Shown piece after piece: positions 1-7,961 of a stretch of DNA of 64,000 bases. Location: assembly GCA_018268955.1 (NCBI GenBank), contig JAFDVO010000019.1:191-64190 (forward strand), given 5' to 3'. Both the position numbers and the translations under genes were made by a program. Origin of the DNA: Acidobacteriota bacterium (GTDB lineage Bacteria; Acidobacteriota; Vicinamibacteria; Vicinamibacterales; CAVVIG01). The notes under the pieces were generated by a model, which was not told where the DNA came from, ran no database searches, and worked only from the letters and a program-made list of their open reading frames with translations. The first letter of the stretch is position 1, and each line of letters begins with the position of its first letter.

Positions 1-2145
1 ATGGGCGAGACCGGCCCGTGCGGCCGCTGCTCAGAGATCTACTTCGTCCGCGGAACCGGTACCGACCCGGAAATCGAGATCTGGAACAACGTGTTCATGG
101 AGTTCGAGCGGAGCGCCGACGGCACGCTCACGCCGCTGCCGGCCCCCTGCATCGACACCGGCATGGGGCTCGAGCGCATCACCGCGGTGCTCCAGAACAA
201 GCAGTCCAACTACGACACCGACCTGTTCATGCCGCTGCTCACGCGCGTTGGTGAACTGGCCGGCGTGAAGTACGGCGACAACGACCAGACCGACATCTCC
301 ATGCGCGTCGTTGCCGATCACTCGCGTGCCACCACATTCCTGATCGCTGACGGCGTCATCCCCTCGAACGAGTGGCGCGGGTACGTGCTTCGCAAGATCA
401 TGCGGCGCGCCATGCGCCACGGGAAGCACCTCGGGCTCACCGAACCGTTCCTCCACGAGATGGTCGCCGTCCTGGCGCGCGAGATGGGCGACGCCTACCC
501 TGAACTGCGCACCAACCGCGACATGATCGAGAAGACGATCACCGCGGAAGAGAACCGCTTCGATGCGGTGCTCAAGGACGGCCTGCCCCGCCTCGAAACG
601 GAAATCACGAAGGCGCTCGAATCCAGCGCCCGCACGCTTCCGGGAGATGTTGCCTTCCGCCTGTACGACACCTTCGGCGTGCCGTACGACTTCATCGAGG
701 ACACGGCCGCCACACGAGGCGCCTCGGTGGATCGCGAGGCGTTCGAGCGCGCGATGGAAGGCCAGCGCGACAAGGCGCGTGCGCAGAGTGCGTTCGGCGG
801 CGGCAAGAAGGGACAGGAGTTCGCTGTCGCAGACGATGCGGCGCTGTCGGGCGTCGGCGATCAGTTCGAGGGCTACACCTCCACCACCGTGAGCGGTGTC
901 CCCGTTGTCGCGCTGTTCGACGAGGGCCGGCAGCCGGTGGACTCCCTCGCGGCCGGCGCAACTGGGTTTGTCGCCCTCGCGAAGACGCCGTTCTACCTCG
1001 AAGCGGGCGGTCAGGTCTCCGACTCGGGGCTGATCATCAACGAGGCGACCGGCATGTCGGCGAGGGTCGAAGGGCTCGCGCGCATCCGGCAGGGGCTGCC
1101 GAGGGCGCATCGCGTCCGGGTCGAGAGCGGCACGCTGGCGATCCGCGACATCGTGACCGCGCAGGTGGACAGCGAGCTGCGCAACGCCACACGACGGAAT
1201 CACACCGCCACGCATCTGCTGCATGCGGCGCTCCGCCAGGTGCTCGGGACGCACGTGAAGCAGGCCGGCTCGCTCGTTGCGCCGGACCGCCTGCGGTTCG
1301 ACTTCGTCCACTTCCAGCCGGTCACACGCGAGGAACTGGATCGGATCGAGCGGATCGTCAACGAGCAGATCGTGAAGAACACCGCGGTGAGCACGGAGGT
1401 CCGCTCCACCGAGGACGCCATCGCGTCGGGCGCCATGGCACTCTTCGGCGAGAAGTACGGCGATCGCGTGCGCGTCGTCAGCGTGCCTGGCTTCAGCGTG
1501 GAACTGTGCGGCGGCACGCACGTGTCAGCCACGGGCGACATCGGATCGTTCCAGATCGTCGCAGAGAGTGGTGTGGCCGCAGGCGTGCGACGTATCGAGG
1601 CGATTACCGGGATGGGCGCGGTGGCGCACATGCAGGAACAGCGCGCGGCGCTCCAGCGCATCGTCGACGCCCTGCACGCGAGCCCGGATGTCGCGGTTGA
1701 AACGATCGAGCGCCTGCAGACCGACGCGAAGAAAGCACAGCGCGAGATCTCGCAGCTCAAGACGAAGCTCGCGATGGGCGGCGGTGCCGCCGGCGCCGCT
1801 GGCGATCAGCCAACCGACGTGAACGGCGTGAGGCTCATTCGCAAGAGGGTGGCGGACCTCGACAAGGACGCGCTCCGGGGGCTGGCTGACTCGCTCAAGT
1901 CAGGGGTCGGCAGCGGCGTCGTCGTCATCGCGTCCGAGAACGACGGCAAGGTGCAGATGGTCGTCGCGGTCACGCCCGATCTCACCGCGAAGGTGAAGGC
2001 CGGCGCGATGGTGAAGGCGCTCGCGCCAATCGTCGGCGGTGGCGGAGGGGGCAGGCCCGACTTCGCCGAAGCCGGCGGCAAGCTGCCCGAGAAGATCGAC
2101 GAGATGCTCGCCGCGGCACCCGACGCACTCAAGTCGCTCCTCTAA
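1..2145 (+). CDS. alaS: Alanyl-tRNA synthetase, 5'-truncated by the window edge
   Basis: Class II aminoacyl-tRNA synthetase that charges tRNA-Ala in the cytoplasm. The frame is open from base 1 and the visible protein starts inside the family, so this is the C-terminal ~714 residues of an enzyme usually near 880. Visible parts are the end of the catalytic core with GMGLERI (about residues 54-60), the editing domain with its zinc-binding HTATH (401-405) and CGGTHV (503-508, Cys503 and His507), a coiled-coil linker, and the C-terminal DHHA1-type domain with a Gly-rich stretch followed by RPDFAEAGGK. The ATG at base 1 is an internal Met, not the start. It ends in TAA. No frameshift is seen. Confidence 0.97.
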   Translation: MGETGPCGRCSEIYFVRGTGTDPEIEIWNNVFMEFERSADGTLTPLPAPCIDTGMGLERITAVLQNKQSNYDTDLFMPLLTRVGELAGVKYGDNDQTDISMRVVADHSRATTFLIADGVIPSNEWRGYVLRKIMRRAMRHGKHLGLTEPFLHEMVAVLAREMGDAYPELRTNRDMIEKTITAEENRFDAVLKDGLPRLETEITKALESSARTLPGDVAFRLYDTFGVPYDFIEDTAATRGASVDREAFERAMEGQRDKARAQSAFGGGKKGQEFAVADDAALSGVGDQFEGYTSTTVSGVPVVALFDEGRQPVDSLAAGATGFVALAKTPFYLEAGGQVSDSGLIINEATGMSARVEGLARIRQGLPRAHRVRVESGTLAIRDIVTAQVDSELRNATRRNHTATHLLHAALRQVLGTHVKQAGSLVAPDRLRFDFVHFQPVTREELDRIERIVNEQIVKNTAVSTEVRSTEDAIASGAMALFGEKYGDRVRVVSVPGFSVELCGGTHVSATGDIGSFQIVAESGVAAGVRRIEAITGMGAVAHMQEQRAALQRIVDALHASPDVAVETIERLQTDAKKAQREISQLKTKLAMGGGAAGAAGDQPTDVNGVRLIRKRVADLDKDALRGLADSLKSGVGSGVVVIASENDGKVQMVVAVTPDLTAKVKAGAMVKALAPIVGGGGGGRPDFAEAGGKLPEKIDEMLAAAPDALKSLL

Positions 2146-2181
2146 CTGCGTCGGCACGCTCCACCACGGGGACGCACGTCG

Positions 2182-2223
2182 TTCTGACTTCTGACTTGCG
2201 AGTTCCGGATTGGGAACGCTGCA
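2182..2223. repeat. Degenerate heptad array after alaS
   Basis: About six 7-nt units in register (TTCTGAC, TTCTGAC, TTGCGAG, TTCCGGA, TTGGGAA, CGCTGCA). It fills the alaS/transglycosylase spacer and is one of a family of short-period spacer arrays in this window. Confidence 0.5.
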
Positions 2224-2327
2224 CGCTTGTGCACGCGAACTTCTGACCGGCGCTGCTCAGCCGTCACCCTCTGGCCGATACCTCCGTCAGAGTGGTGTTC
2301 CGGCTCCTACCCCTGTCGTCGGCCGCC

Positions 2328-3017
2328 ATGGTCCGTGTGAGCGCGGCCATGCTTGCGGTGATGGCGTTCAGCAGGCCCGCGTTCGCTCAGATCTACAGCT
2401 GGGTCGATGAACACGGCACCCTCGTCGTCTCCAACGTGGCGAGGGGCACGAACACCGGCGTCGCTTCCTACGAAGTCCCCGAAACCGAAGGCATCCGCAC
2501 CACCCGCTACGTGGCGCCCGAGAAGTCCCGCGCATTCGACGACCTCATCGACGAGCACGCGTCGCGCCACGGCATTCGCAAGGACCTGGTGCGCGCCGTC
2601 ATCCAGGTGGAGTCCGGCTTCAACCCGCGCGCGATTTCGAACAAGGGGGCCATGGGGCTGATGCAGCTCATGCCCGCCACCGCCCGACAGCTCGGTGTGG
2701 CCAACCCGTTCGATCCCGACCAGAACGTCCGCGGAGGCGTGGCGTACCTGCGCCAGTTGCTGGATCGCTACGATGGCGATGAACGGCTCGCGCTCGCGGC
2801 CTACAACGCCGGACCAGGAGCCGTCGACAGCCACGGCCAGACCGTCCCACCCTACAGCGAGACGCGCGACTACGTATCAAAGGTCAAGAAGCTCGCTGGC
2901 TCACGCGCCGCGACGTCCTCGTCCTCGACCGGCCGGACCCGGATCTACCGCATCGTCGAGGTGATCGATGGACGCGAGGTGACCCGGTACACAGACACCG
3001 CGCCGGCAGACCACTGA
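2328..3017 (+). CDS. Secreted lytic transglycosylase with N-terminal DUF4124-like region
   Basis: Periplasmic murein lytic transglycosylase of the Slt70 C-terminal (SLT/goose-lysozyme) fold, which cleaves the MurNAc-GlcNAc bond. From ATG 2328 the protein is 229 aa. It has a signal peptide of about 20 residues ending AFA, then a short DUF4124-like beta segment (IYSWVDEHGTLVVSN), then the SLT domain with the catalytic-Glu motif VESGFNP, the GLMQLMP motif and ALAAYNAGPGAV. An upstream in-frame GTG at 2292 would lengthen the leader; ATG 2328 gives the cleaner signal peptide. The gene is single, flanked by repeat-filled spacers. The family is secure; the exact substrate or division role is unknown. 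Confidence 0.9.
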   Translation: MVRVSAAMLAVMAFSRPAFAQIYSWVDEHGTLVVSNVARGTNTGVASYEVPETEGIRTTRYVAPEKSRAFDDLIDEHASRHGIRKDLVRAVIQVESGFNPRAISNKGAMGLMQLMPATARQLGVANPFDPDQNVRGGVAYLRQLLDRYDGDERLALAAYNAGPGAVDSHGQTVPPYSETRDYVSKVKKLAGSRAATSSSSTGRTRIYRIVEVIDGREVTRYTDTAPADH

Positions 3018-3018
3018 C

Positions 3019-3038
3019 GGCCAGGCTGAAGCCTGGCC
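3019..3038. terminator. Hairpin directly after the transglycosylase stop
   Basis: Perfect inverted repeat: arms GGCCAGGCT (3019-3027) and AGCCTGGCC (3030-3038), starting 2 nt after the TGA. There is no T-tract, so it is either a weak or factor-dependent terminator, or simply the first unit of the repeat block that follows. Confidence 0.35.
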
Positions 3039-3262
3039 GCTACGACTGCCTGGCCCTGGCCGCGACGACCGCGTTGCCCTGGCCGCTACGACTGCCTGGC
3101 CCTGGCCTTGACGATTGCGTGGCCGTAGGCCGTGACGAGCGCGTTGCCCTGGCCGCTACGACTGCCTGGCCCTGGCCGCGACGATTGCGTGGCTGCAGGC
3201 CGCGACGATTGCGTGGCCGCAGACCGCTACGATTGCGTGGCCTTGGCCGCGACGGACGCGGC
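3039..3262. repeat. Imperfect ~24-bp GC-rich tandem repeats
   Basis: Roughly nine degenerate copies built from TGGCC-GCGACGATTGCG-like units. The clearest consecutive 24-mers lie in the right half (about 3190-3262), for example TGGCTGCAGGCCGCGACGATTGCG with point variants. No plausible protein is encoded and no terminal inverted repeats or transposase are present. Confidence 0.75.
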
Positions 3263-3282
3263 GTCCGCCCGAAGCCGACCAC

Positions 3283-3430
3283 GCCTGGAGCCTGGAGCCG
3301 AGAGCCCGGAGCCGAGCGCCTACGGCCCAGCGTCCAGCGCCCGGTGCCGGCGCCAGCGCCTTGCGTCTTGCGTCTTGCGCTTTGCATTTTGCGTTCTGCG
3401 TTCTGCGTCCTGCGTTGTGTGCCTTGCGCG
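3283..3430. repeat. Long heptad array with drifting word
   Basis: About 21 consecutive 7-nt units stay in register while the word changes: GCCTGGA, GCCGAGA, GCCCGGA, GCCGAGC, then CTTGCGT, TTTGCGT, TCTGCGT and CCTGCGT types. With the preceding 24-bp repeats it fills the 425-nt gap between the transglycosylase and the ABC permease. No gene is seen in this gap. Confidence 0.7.
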
Positions 3431-3443
3431 TGGTGTGGCGCCG

Positions 3444-5150
3444 TCAGTCAGGCCTCTCGATACTCGTAATCTCGAGCCGGTCGTACACGCGGCCGAGCAC
3501 CTCGGTCGCCACCCACACCTCCCCCATCACGATCGTCATCGTCACGACCGCCCCAATCGGAAGCACGAGCGACCCGATGAATGGACGGGCCACCCAGGAC
3601 AGCCCGGCGACGACGATCGCGCCTGGGACGAGTGCGACCAGCAGACCGACCCAGGTACCGAGCAGCAGGATCAGCCGCTGCCCTGCCGCGTCGACCCCGC
3701 GCGGACGCGACGGCCCAAGAGGAATCCAGCCTGGGAACACAACGGCGATGCCGTTGTGCACCGTGTACTGAGCCGCCACTATGCCTGGGGCGAGCGCGAG
3801 GAAGGCCATCCACGCGGCGACGCGATCGGGCATCGGAATCCGTGAGCTGGACGCCACGGAGGTCAGCATGGCGATGGTGCCAAAGACCCAGGCGATCCCG
3901 ATGACGGTGAGTGAGGGCCAGAGCATCTCACCGCGGAGGACGGCACCCCCACGGACCGGCCAGGTCCGCAGCAGTTCCAGGTGCTCCAGGTCCTGGCGCA
4001 TGTCCATCCGCATCACCTGCGGCAGCATGAGCAGGCTGAAGATGCTGCCCCAGGTAGCGGCGACGCCGACCAGCAGCACGATCCCCTGGGACCGGGTCAC
4101 GAAGAACGTGGTCACGATGAGCCACGCAAGGAGGAGCGCTGCGCGGATCAGCACCTGGCGGTCGACGGTCCGGAACGTCTGGAGAAACCCTTTCCAGAGG
4201 AAGGCCTCTTCGGGCCATCCGGCGGCCCCGAGCCTCCAGCCGACCCGTCGCGCGACGTACGAGCGCCTGACCGTGGCAGACGGCGTGGTCGTTCGTTCGA
4301 TGACGGCCCCGTGATCGTCCGTGGAGTACGAGTCCGCGACGACGAGCCACAGCGCGAGGGCGACGTAGAGCGCGAGAGCTGACCCGAACTCGAGCAGGAA
4401 CTCACCGCTCGTCGACGCGAATAGCGGTTGGACGAGCACCTTGAAGGGCCAGAGCAGCCACGCCGACAGCGACGCCCCGGACGCCGCGTGAACGCCGGAC
4501 ACGAGTTCAGCGACGACGCCGAATAGGTCCGCATCCGGTCTTCCGGCGACCCGGCTGAGGGCAGGAACCAGCACGCTCAGCACGCCCGCGGCAGGCACAA
4601 ACAGGGCTGGCGCAACGACGCCGCGCAGCAGCATCGGATCCGATGCACTCGCGCGGCGGCCGACCGAGACCAGCCCGAAGAACACCCGCGCCGCCATCAG
4701 CAGCACCCACAACGCGACCAGTGCCCTCAGCCGCGCGACGATGGAGCCGATCGGGTACGCGAGCACCATAATCAGCGCCGCCGTCAGGACGGTCGTCTGT
4801 GAGCGGATGATCTTGTAGAGCACCAACTGCGCACGGGTCAGCGGAGCCGGGAACAGAAAGCCAATCTCGGCCGACGAGAACTCGAGGAGCGCGCTCCGGA
4901 AGGGCATCGCCCAGCTGCCAAGCGCGACAGCCGCGAGGGCCACGGCCGCCAGGCCCGCACCACCTGCCAGCCCACCGCTCCCACCGCCAGTCACGCCGTA
5001 GGCGCGCTGACGCAGCACCAGGGTGAAGATCAGATACGCGAAGCCCGCGATTGCACCGACCAGATACCGAGGCTCGCGCAGCCGACGGAGCCGGGCCCGC
5101 ATCCGATTGCGCGCCGTGCAGCGGACGACGTACAGAGAGGCGGAGAGCAT
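3444..5150 (-). CDS. ABC exporter membrane protein (ABC-2-like permease)
   Basis: About 568-residue polytopic inner-membrane protein and presumed partner of the ATPase encoded just upstream at 5332-6078. Starting from ATG 5150 (MLSASLYVV), it shows an Arg-rich cytoplasmic N-terminus, then many hydrophobic segments spread through the protein (for example AGFAYLIFTLVL and the C-terminal LVLPIGAVVTMTIVMGEVWVA). Length and layout fit the large ABC-2 exporter membrane proteins common in Acidobacteriota. The frame stays open upstream through the repeat block, but that extension is repeat-derived and was not included. GTG 5153 is an alternative start. Substrate unknown. Confidence 0.8.
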   Translation of the reverse strand: MLSASLYVVRCTARNRMRARLRRLREPRYLVGAIAGFAYLIFTLVLRQRAYGVTGGGSGGLAGGAGLAAVALAAVALGSWAMPFRSALLEFSSAEIGFLFPAPLTRAQLVLYKIIRSQTTVLTAALIMVLAYPIGSIVARLRALVALWVLLMAARVFFGLVSVGRRASASDPMLLRGVVAPALFVPAAGVLSVLVPALSRVAGRPDADLFGVVAELVSGVHAASGASLSAWLLWPFKVLVQPLFASTSGEFLLEFGSALALYVALALWLVVADSYSTDDHGAVIERTTTPSATVRRSYVARRVGWRLGAAGWPEEAFLWKGFLQTFRTVDRQVLIRAALLLAWLIVTTFFVTRSQGIVLLVGVAATWGSIFSLLMLPQVMRMDMRQDLEHLELLRTWPVRGGAVLRGEMLWPSLTVIGIAWVFGTIAMLTSVASSSRIPMPDRVAAWMAFLALAPGIVAAQYTVHNGIAVVFPGWIPLGPSRPRGVDAAGQRLILLLGTWVGLLVALVPGAIVVAGLSWVARPFIGSLVLPIGAVVTMTIVMGEVWVATEVLGRVYDRLEITSIERPD

Positions 5151-5161
5151 CACGACGCCGT

Positions 5162-5327
5162 GAGGGCCAGGACAGCGCGGAGGGCCAGGAGGGCCGGAAA
5201 CCGACGCCGGTCGGCCAGGTGAGGCAGGCTGGGCAGGCCGGGCTGACACGTCCCGGCTTCCCAGGCCTTGCCGGCTTTCCCGGCTTTCCCGGCCTTCCCG
5301 GCCTTCCGGGCCTTGCAGGCCTCCCCG
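5162..5327. repeat. Nonad (9-nt) array between ABC ATPase and permease genes
   Basis: About 18 units of 9 nt, for example GAGGGCCAG, GGCAGGCTG, GGCAGGCCG, then TTCCCGGCT, TTCCCGGCC, TTCCGGGCC and TTGCAGGCC in register. It separates two genes that would normally be adjacent or overlapping in such an operon. Confidence 0.75.
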
Positions 5328-5331
5328 CCCC

Positions 5332-6078
5332 TCATGCTTCCCCCGCCGGCGCATCGTGCCCGGTGATGCGGAGGAAAATCTCTTCGAGCGTCGAGTCGGC
5401 CTGGTGCAGTTCGACCCGTTCGGCGAGTTCCTGGACCGTTCCGTCCGCGAACTTCCGGCCGCGGTACATGATGACGACGCGTGTGCAGACCTCCTGCACC
5501 AGTGGCAGCATGTGCGACGACAGGAGGACGGCGGCCCCGTTCCGCGCGCGGCGAACGATGGTGTCGCGCATGCGTCGGATGCCGATCGGGTCCAGCCCGG
5601 TGAGAGGCTCGTCGAACAGCAGCACCGGGGGGTTCCGCACCAGCCCACACGCGATGACGACCTTCTGCTTCATCCCCCGGGACAACTCGCCGGGCAGCGC
5701 CTGCTGCTTCCCGACGAGTTCGAGCTCCTCGAGCAGCGGCTGGGCTCGGGCGTCGACGTCCGCAACCCCGTAGAGGCGCCCAATCAGCCGGAGATGCTCC
5801 TCGACAGTGAGGTACTCGAACAGGTGCGGCTCATCCGGCATGAAGGCGAGCTGCCTGCGCGCGTCGAGGGGCTGTTCGACAATGTCGAAGCCGCCGATGA
5901 GCACCCGCCCGGCCGTCGGGCGCAGGATGCCCGCGAGGGCGCGCAGCGTCGTGGTCTTCCCGGCGCCGTTTGGGCCGATGAGCCCGACAATTTCACCAGG
6001 ACTGACCTTGAAGGAGAGGTACTGGACCGCGGTCAGGTCCCCGTAGGTCCGACGAAGCCCCTCGACTGAAATGCTCAT
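5332..6078 (-). CDS. ABC transporter ATP-binding protein
   Basis: 248-residue cytoplasmic ATPase that would power export through the permease at 3444-5150. It contains Walker A GPNGAGKT, a Q-loop region near FMPDEP, the signature region LSRGMKQK, Walker B VLLFDEP followed by LTGLDP, and the switch His in LSSHM. The LSRGMKQK signature and GLDPIGIRRMR are typical of the ABC-2/NatA/CcmA-like drug and multi-subunit exporter ATPases. ATG start at 6078. Operon with the downstream permease despite the 181-nt repeat-filled gap. Divergent from rpsT, with only 40 nt between starts. Confidence 0.93.
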   Translation of the reverse strand: MSISVEGLRRTYGDLTAVQYLSFKVSPGEIVGLIGPNGAGKTTTLRALAGILRPTAGRVLIGGFDIVEQPLDARRQLAFMPDEPHLFEYLTVEEHLRLIGRLYGVADVDARAQPLLEELELVGKQQALPGELSRGMKQKVVIACGLVRNPPVLLFDEPLTGLDPIGIRRMRDTIVRRARNGAAVLLSSHMLPLVQEVCTRVVIMYRGRKFADGTVQELAERVELHQADSTLEEIFLRITGHDAPAGEA

Positions 6079-6118
6079 GTGATGTGTTACGATTAGGGGT
6101 TCCGGAGGACCGAATTAC

Positions 6119-6385
6119 GTGGCATCGCATGAATCCGCGCTGAAGGCGCATCGGCAGAGTGAGAAGAATCGCGCCCGCAACCGCCAGTTCCGTTCGCGCC
6201 TGCGTGGCGCCCTGAAGAGCATCCGCACGGCCATCGACGGCAAGGACGTGACGGCGGCCGAGGGCGCGCTGAAGCAGACGGTCTCGCTCATCGACAAGAT
6301 GGCGAGCAAGGGCGTCATTCACGCCAACGCTGCCAGCCGCTACAAGTCACGCCTCGCGACCCGCATCGCCGCGGCGCGCGCGTAA
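6119..6385 (+). CDS. rpsT: 30S ribosomal protein S20
   Basis: 88-residue basic protein that binds 16S rRNA. It starts with GTG (6119) behind a good GGAGG (6104-6108, 10-nt spacing). The sequence shows the family pattern: N-terminal SALKAHRQSEKNRARN, a central lysine/arginine-rich helix, and a C-terminal GVIHANAASRYKSRLA. It is a lone plus-strand gene with its end facing holA; its stop and the holA stop lie about 10 nt apart (convergent), and no hairpin is seen between them. Confidence 0.96.
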   Translation: MASHESALKAHRQSEKNRARNRQFRSRLRGALKSIRTAIDGKDVTAAEGALKQTVSLIDKMASKGVIHANAASRYKSRLATRIAAARA

Positions 6386-6394
6386 CAGCGGGTT

Positions 6395-7390
6395 TCAGTA
6401 TCGCCGGGCGCCGCCGGCCTGCGAGGGCCGACCGGCGCCACGTGCGCACAACTCCACCACCAACCGTTCGAGCAGAACGCGCGGTTCTCCCGCAGACCGC
6501 TTCAGGTCCAGGTCTGTGCGGAACAGCGCCTGTACGGCCGGCCGCAGCATGGCCGGCACCTGCATCGGGAACTTCGTCCGCACCAGCCATCCGAGCTGCC
6601 CCATGATCTGCTCCGGGGCCGCGCCCGCATCGAGCATCAGCGCGAGTTGCCGCAGCGCGGTCTTCCCGTCGCCCGCCTCGATCGCGTTCGCCATCGCCCA
6701 GTCGTCCTGCAACGCCGCCGGCCCCACCACCTCGCGGACATCATCCAGCGAGATGGACTTCTGGCCGAGCGCATAGAGGAGCAGCCGATCCACGTCGTTT
6801 CGCAGCCGCTTCACGTCGGTGCCACAACGCTCCGCGAGCAGCCGCGCACCGGCGGGTTCGATCTTCATCTCGGCTGCAGCGACCCGATTCACCACCCACC
6901 GCGCCGCATCGTCAACGCTTTCGAGCACGCCGCATTCGACGAGCGTGGCCTGCTTCGCGAGCAGCTTGTACATGCGGCTGCGCTTGTCGAGCGTGCCGGC
7001 GACGAGCACGAGCGTGGTCTGCGGCTCCGGCGCCTTGAGCAGGTCCTCGAGTTCCTCCAAGGCACGCGAGGCCGCCTCGCTCTCGCGCTTCGGCACGAGC
7101 AGCGACTGGGCCTGCAGGACGATGACGACGCGGCGGGGCGACATCATCGGAAGCGTGCGGACGGCCGTGACGAGGCCCGACACTGCCGCGGCGAGCTTCT
7201 CGCCCGTCGTGATCTCGCCGGTGTGGATGCGCTCGACATTGAAGGCGCGAAGCCCCTCGTCGACGAGTTCCTCGAACTCGTGCGCGAGGCCCGACTTCTC
7301 GACCTCGTCTTCGCCCTGCAGCAGGTAGATCGGATCGGCCGTGCCGGACTGGATCTGCTTCCGGACGGCAGCCGCGGTGATGGTTGCCAT
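6395..7390 (-). CDS. holA: DNA polymerase III delta subunit
   Basis: 331-residue clamp-loader subunit that opens the beta sliding clamp. N-terminal YLLQGEDEVEKS matches the delta P-loop-like region, the middle has the AAA+ lid portion (RRVVIVLQAQSLL; TLVLVAGTLDKRSRMYKLL), and the C-terminal collar has LLLYALGQKSISLDDVREVVG. Last gene of leuS-lptE-holA. Its ATG is 4 nt beyond the lptE stop. The C-terminus ends in a Gly/Arg-rich tail. This gene order is widespread among bacteria. Confidence 0.9.
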   Translation of the reverse strand: MATITAAAVRKQIQSGTADPIYLLQGEDEVEKSGLAHEFEELVDEGLRAFNVERIHTGEITTGEKLAAAVSGLVTAVRTLPMMSPRRVVIVLQAQSLLVPKRESEAASRALEELEDLLKAPEPQTTLVLVAGTLDKRSRMYKLLAKQATLVECGVLESVDDAARWVVNRVAAAEMKIEPAGARLLAERCGTDVKRLRNDVDRLLLYALGQKSISLDDVREVVGPAALQDDWAMANAIEAGDGKTALRQLALMLDAGAAPEQIMGQLGWLVRTKFPMQVPAMLRPAVQALFRTDLDLKRSAGEPRVLLERLVVELCARGAGRPSQAGGARRY

Positions 7391-7394
7391 GTCG

Positions 7395-7961
7395 CTAGAA
7401 GGCCTCGAGGATCGCGCTGACGATGGAGCGTGAGAACTCGGTCGTCATGCGTTCGAGCGCGTTCTGGTCCTGCCCGAAGAAGGCGGCCGGGTCCACCGCG
7501 CCGGACGTGCCGCCCTGCGCGTCGTACTCCTCACGGAACACGAGCGAGGGGTTCTCCCAGAGGACCTTGTTGGCGCGTGAGTCCCGCAGCTCGACGCGCG
7601 CGGTCATCGTGATGGTGTAGCGCGACGCGAGTTGCTGCGCGCTGACCGTCTGCGGGACGACGCTGACGCCGGTCACCTCGCCGGTCAGCACGGCATCGAC
7701 GTTCTGCGTCTCGGGCACGATCTTGTACTTGCCGCGCCCGATGAACTCCGCGCGGACCTTCTCGGTCAGCTGCGTCTCGAGGTTGAACAGCCGGGTGCGG
7801 TTGACGAAGGTCGGAATCCCAATCGTCTTGATGTAGTCGGGCAGGAACGACCCGCGGCCCGCGAGCGCGTAGCCGCAGGCGCCGACCAGCGGGACCGAGA
7901 CGAACGCAACCAACAGGCCGACTGCGTTCCGCAGCAGGCCGCGGCGACCGATGTCGGTCAC
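7395..7961 (-). CDS. lptE: LPS-assembly lipoprotein LptE
   Basis: 188-residue outer-membrane lipoprotein that plugs the LptD barrel during LPS insertion. From GTG 7961 the protein has a signal peptide with two Arg, a hydrophobic core and lipobox VGAC, and the mature start CGYALAGRG, which is the LptE hallmark. The middle carries [22 protein letters not shown] and the C-terminus ends in [10 protein letters not shown]. The start overlaps the leuS stop by 4 nt (GTGA), which fixes the start and implies translational coupling. An upstream extension of the same frame lies inside leuS and was rejected. lptD is not in the window. Confidence 0.88.
   Translation of the reverse strand: MTDIGRRGLLRNAVGLLVAFVSVPLVGACGYALAGRGSFLPDYIKTIGIPTFVNRTRLFNLETQLTEKVRAEFIGRGKYKIVPETQNVDAVLTGEVTGVSVVPQTVSAQQLASRYTITMTARVELRDSRANKVLWENPSLVFREEYDAQGGTSGAVDPAAFFGQDQNALERMTTEFSRSIVSAILEAF

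Noticed and set aside
5151-5648. Open frame continuing upstream of the ABC permease with Gly-Pro/Gly-Arg collagen-like residues
   Set aside because: The residues come from the 9-nt repeat and from the antiphase ATPase gene; a nucleotide period divisible by 3 keeps any frame open. The permease start at 5150 is far better.
3444-6078. Mobile element indicated by repeats flanking the ABC operon
   Set aside because: No transposase, integrase, terminal inverted repeats or target-site duplication. The repeats at either side are of different kinds and match the general spacer style of the window.
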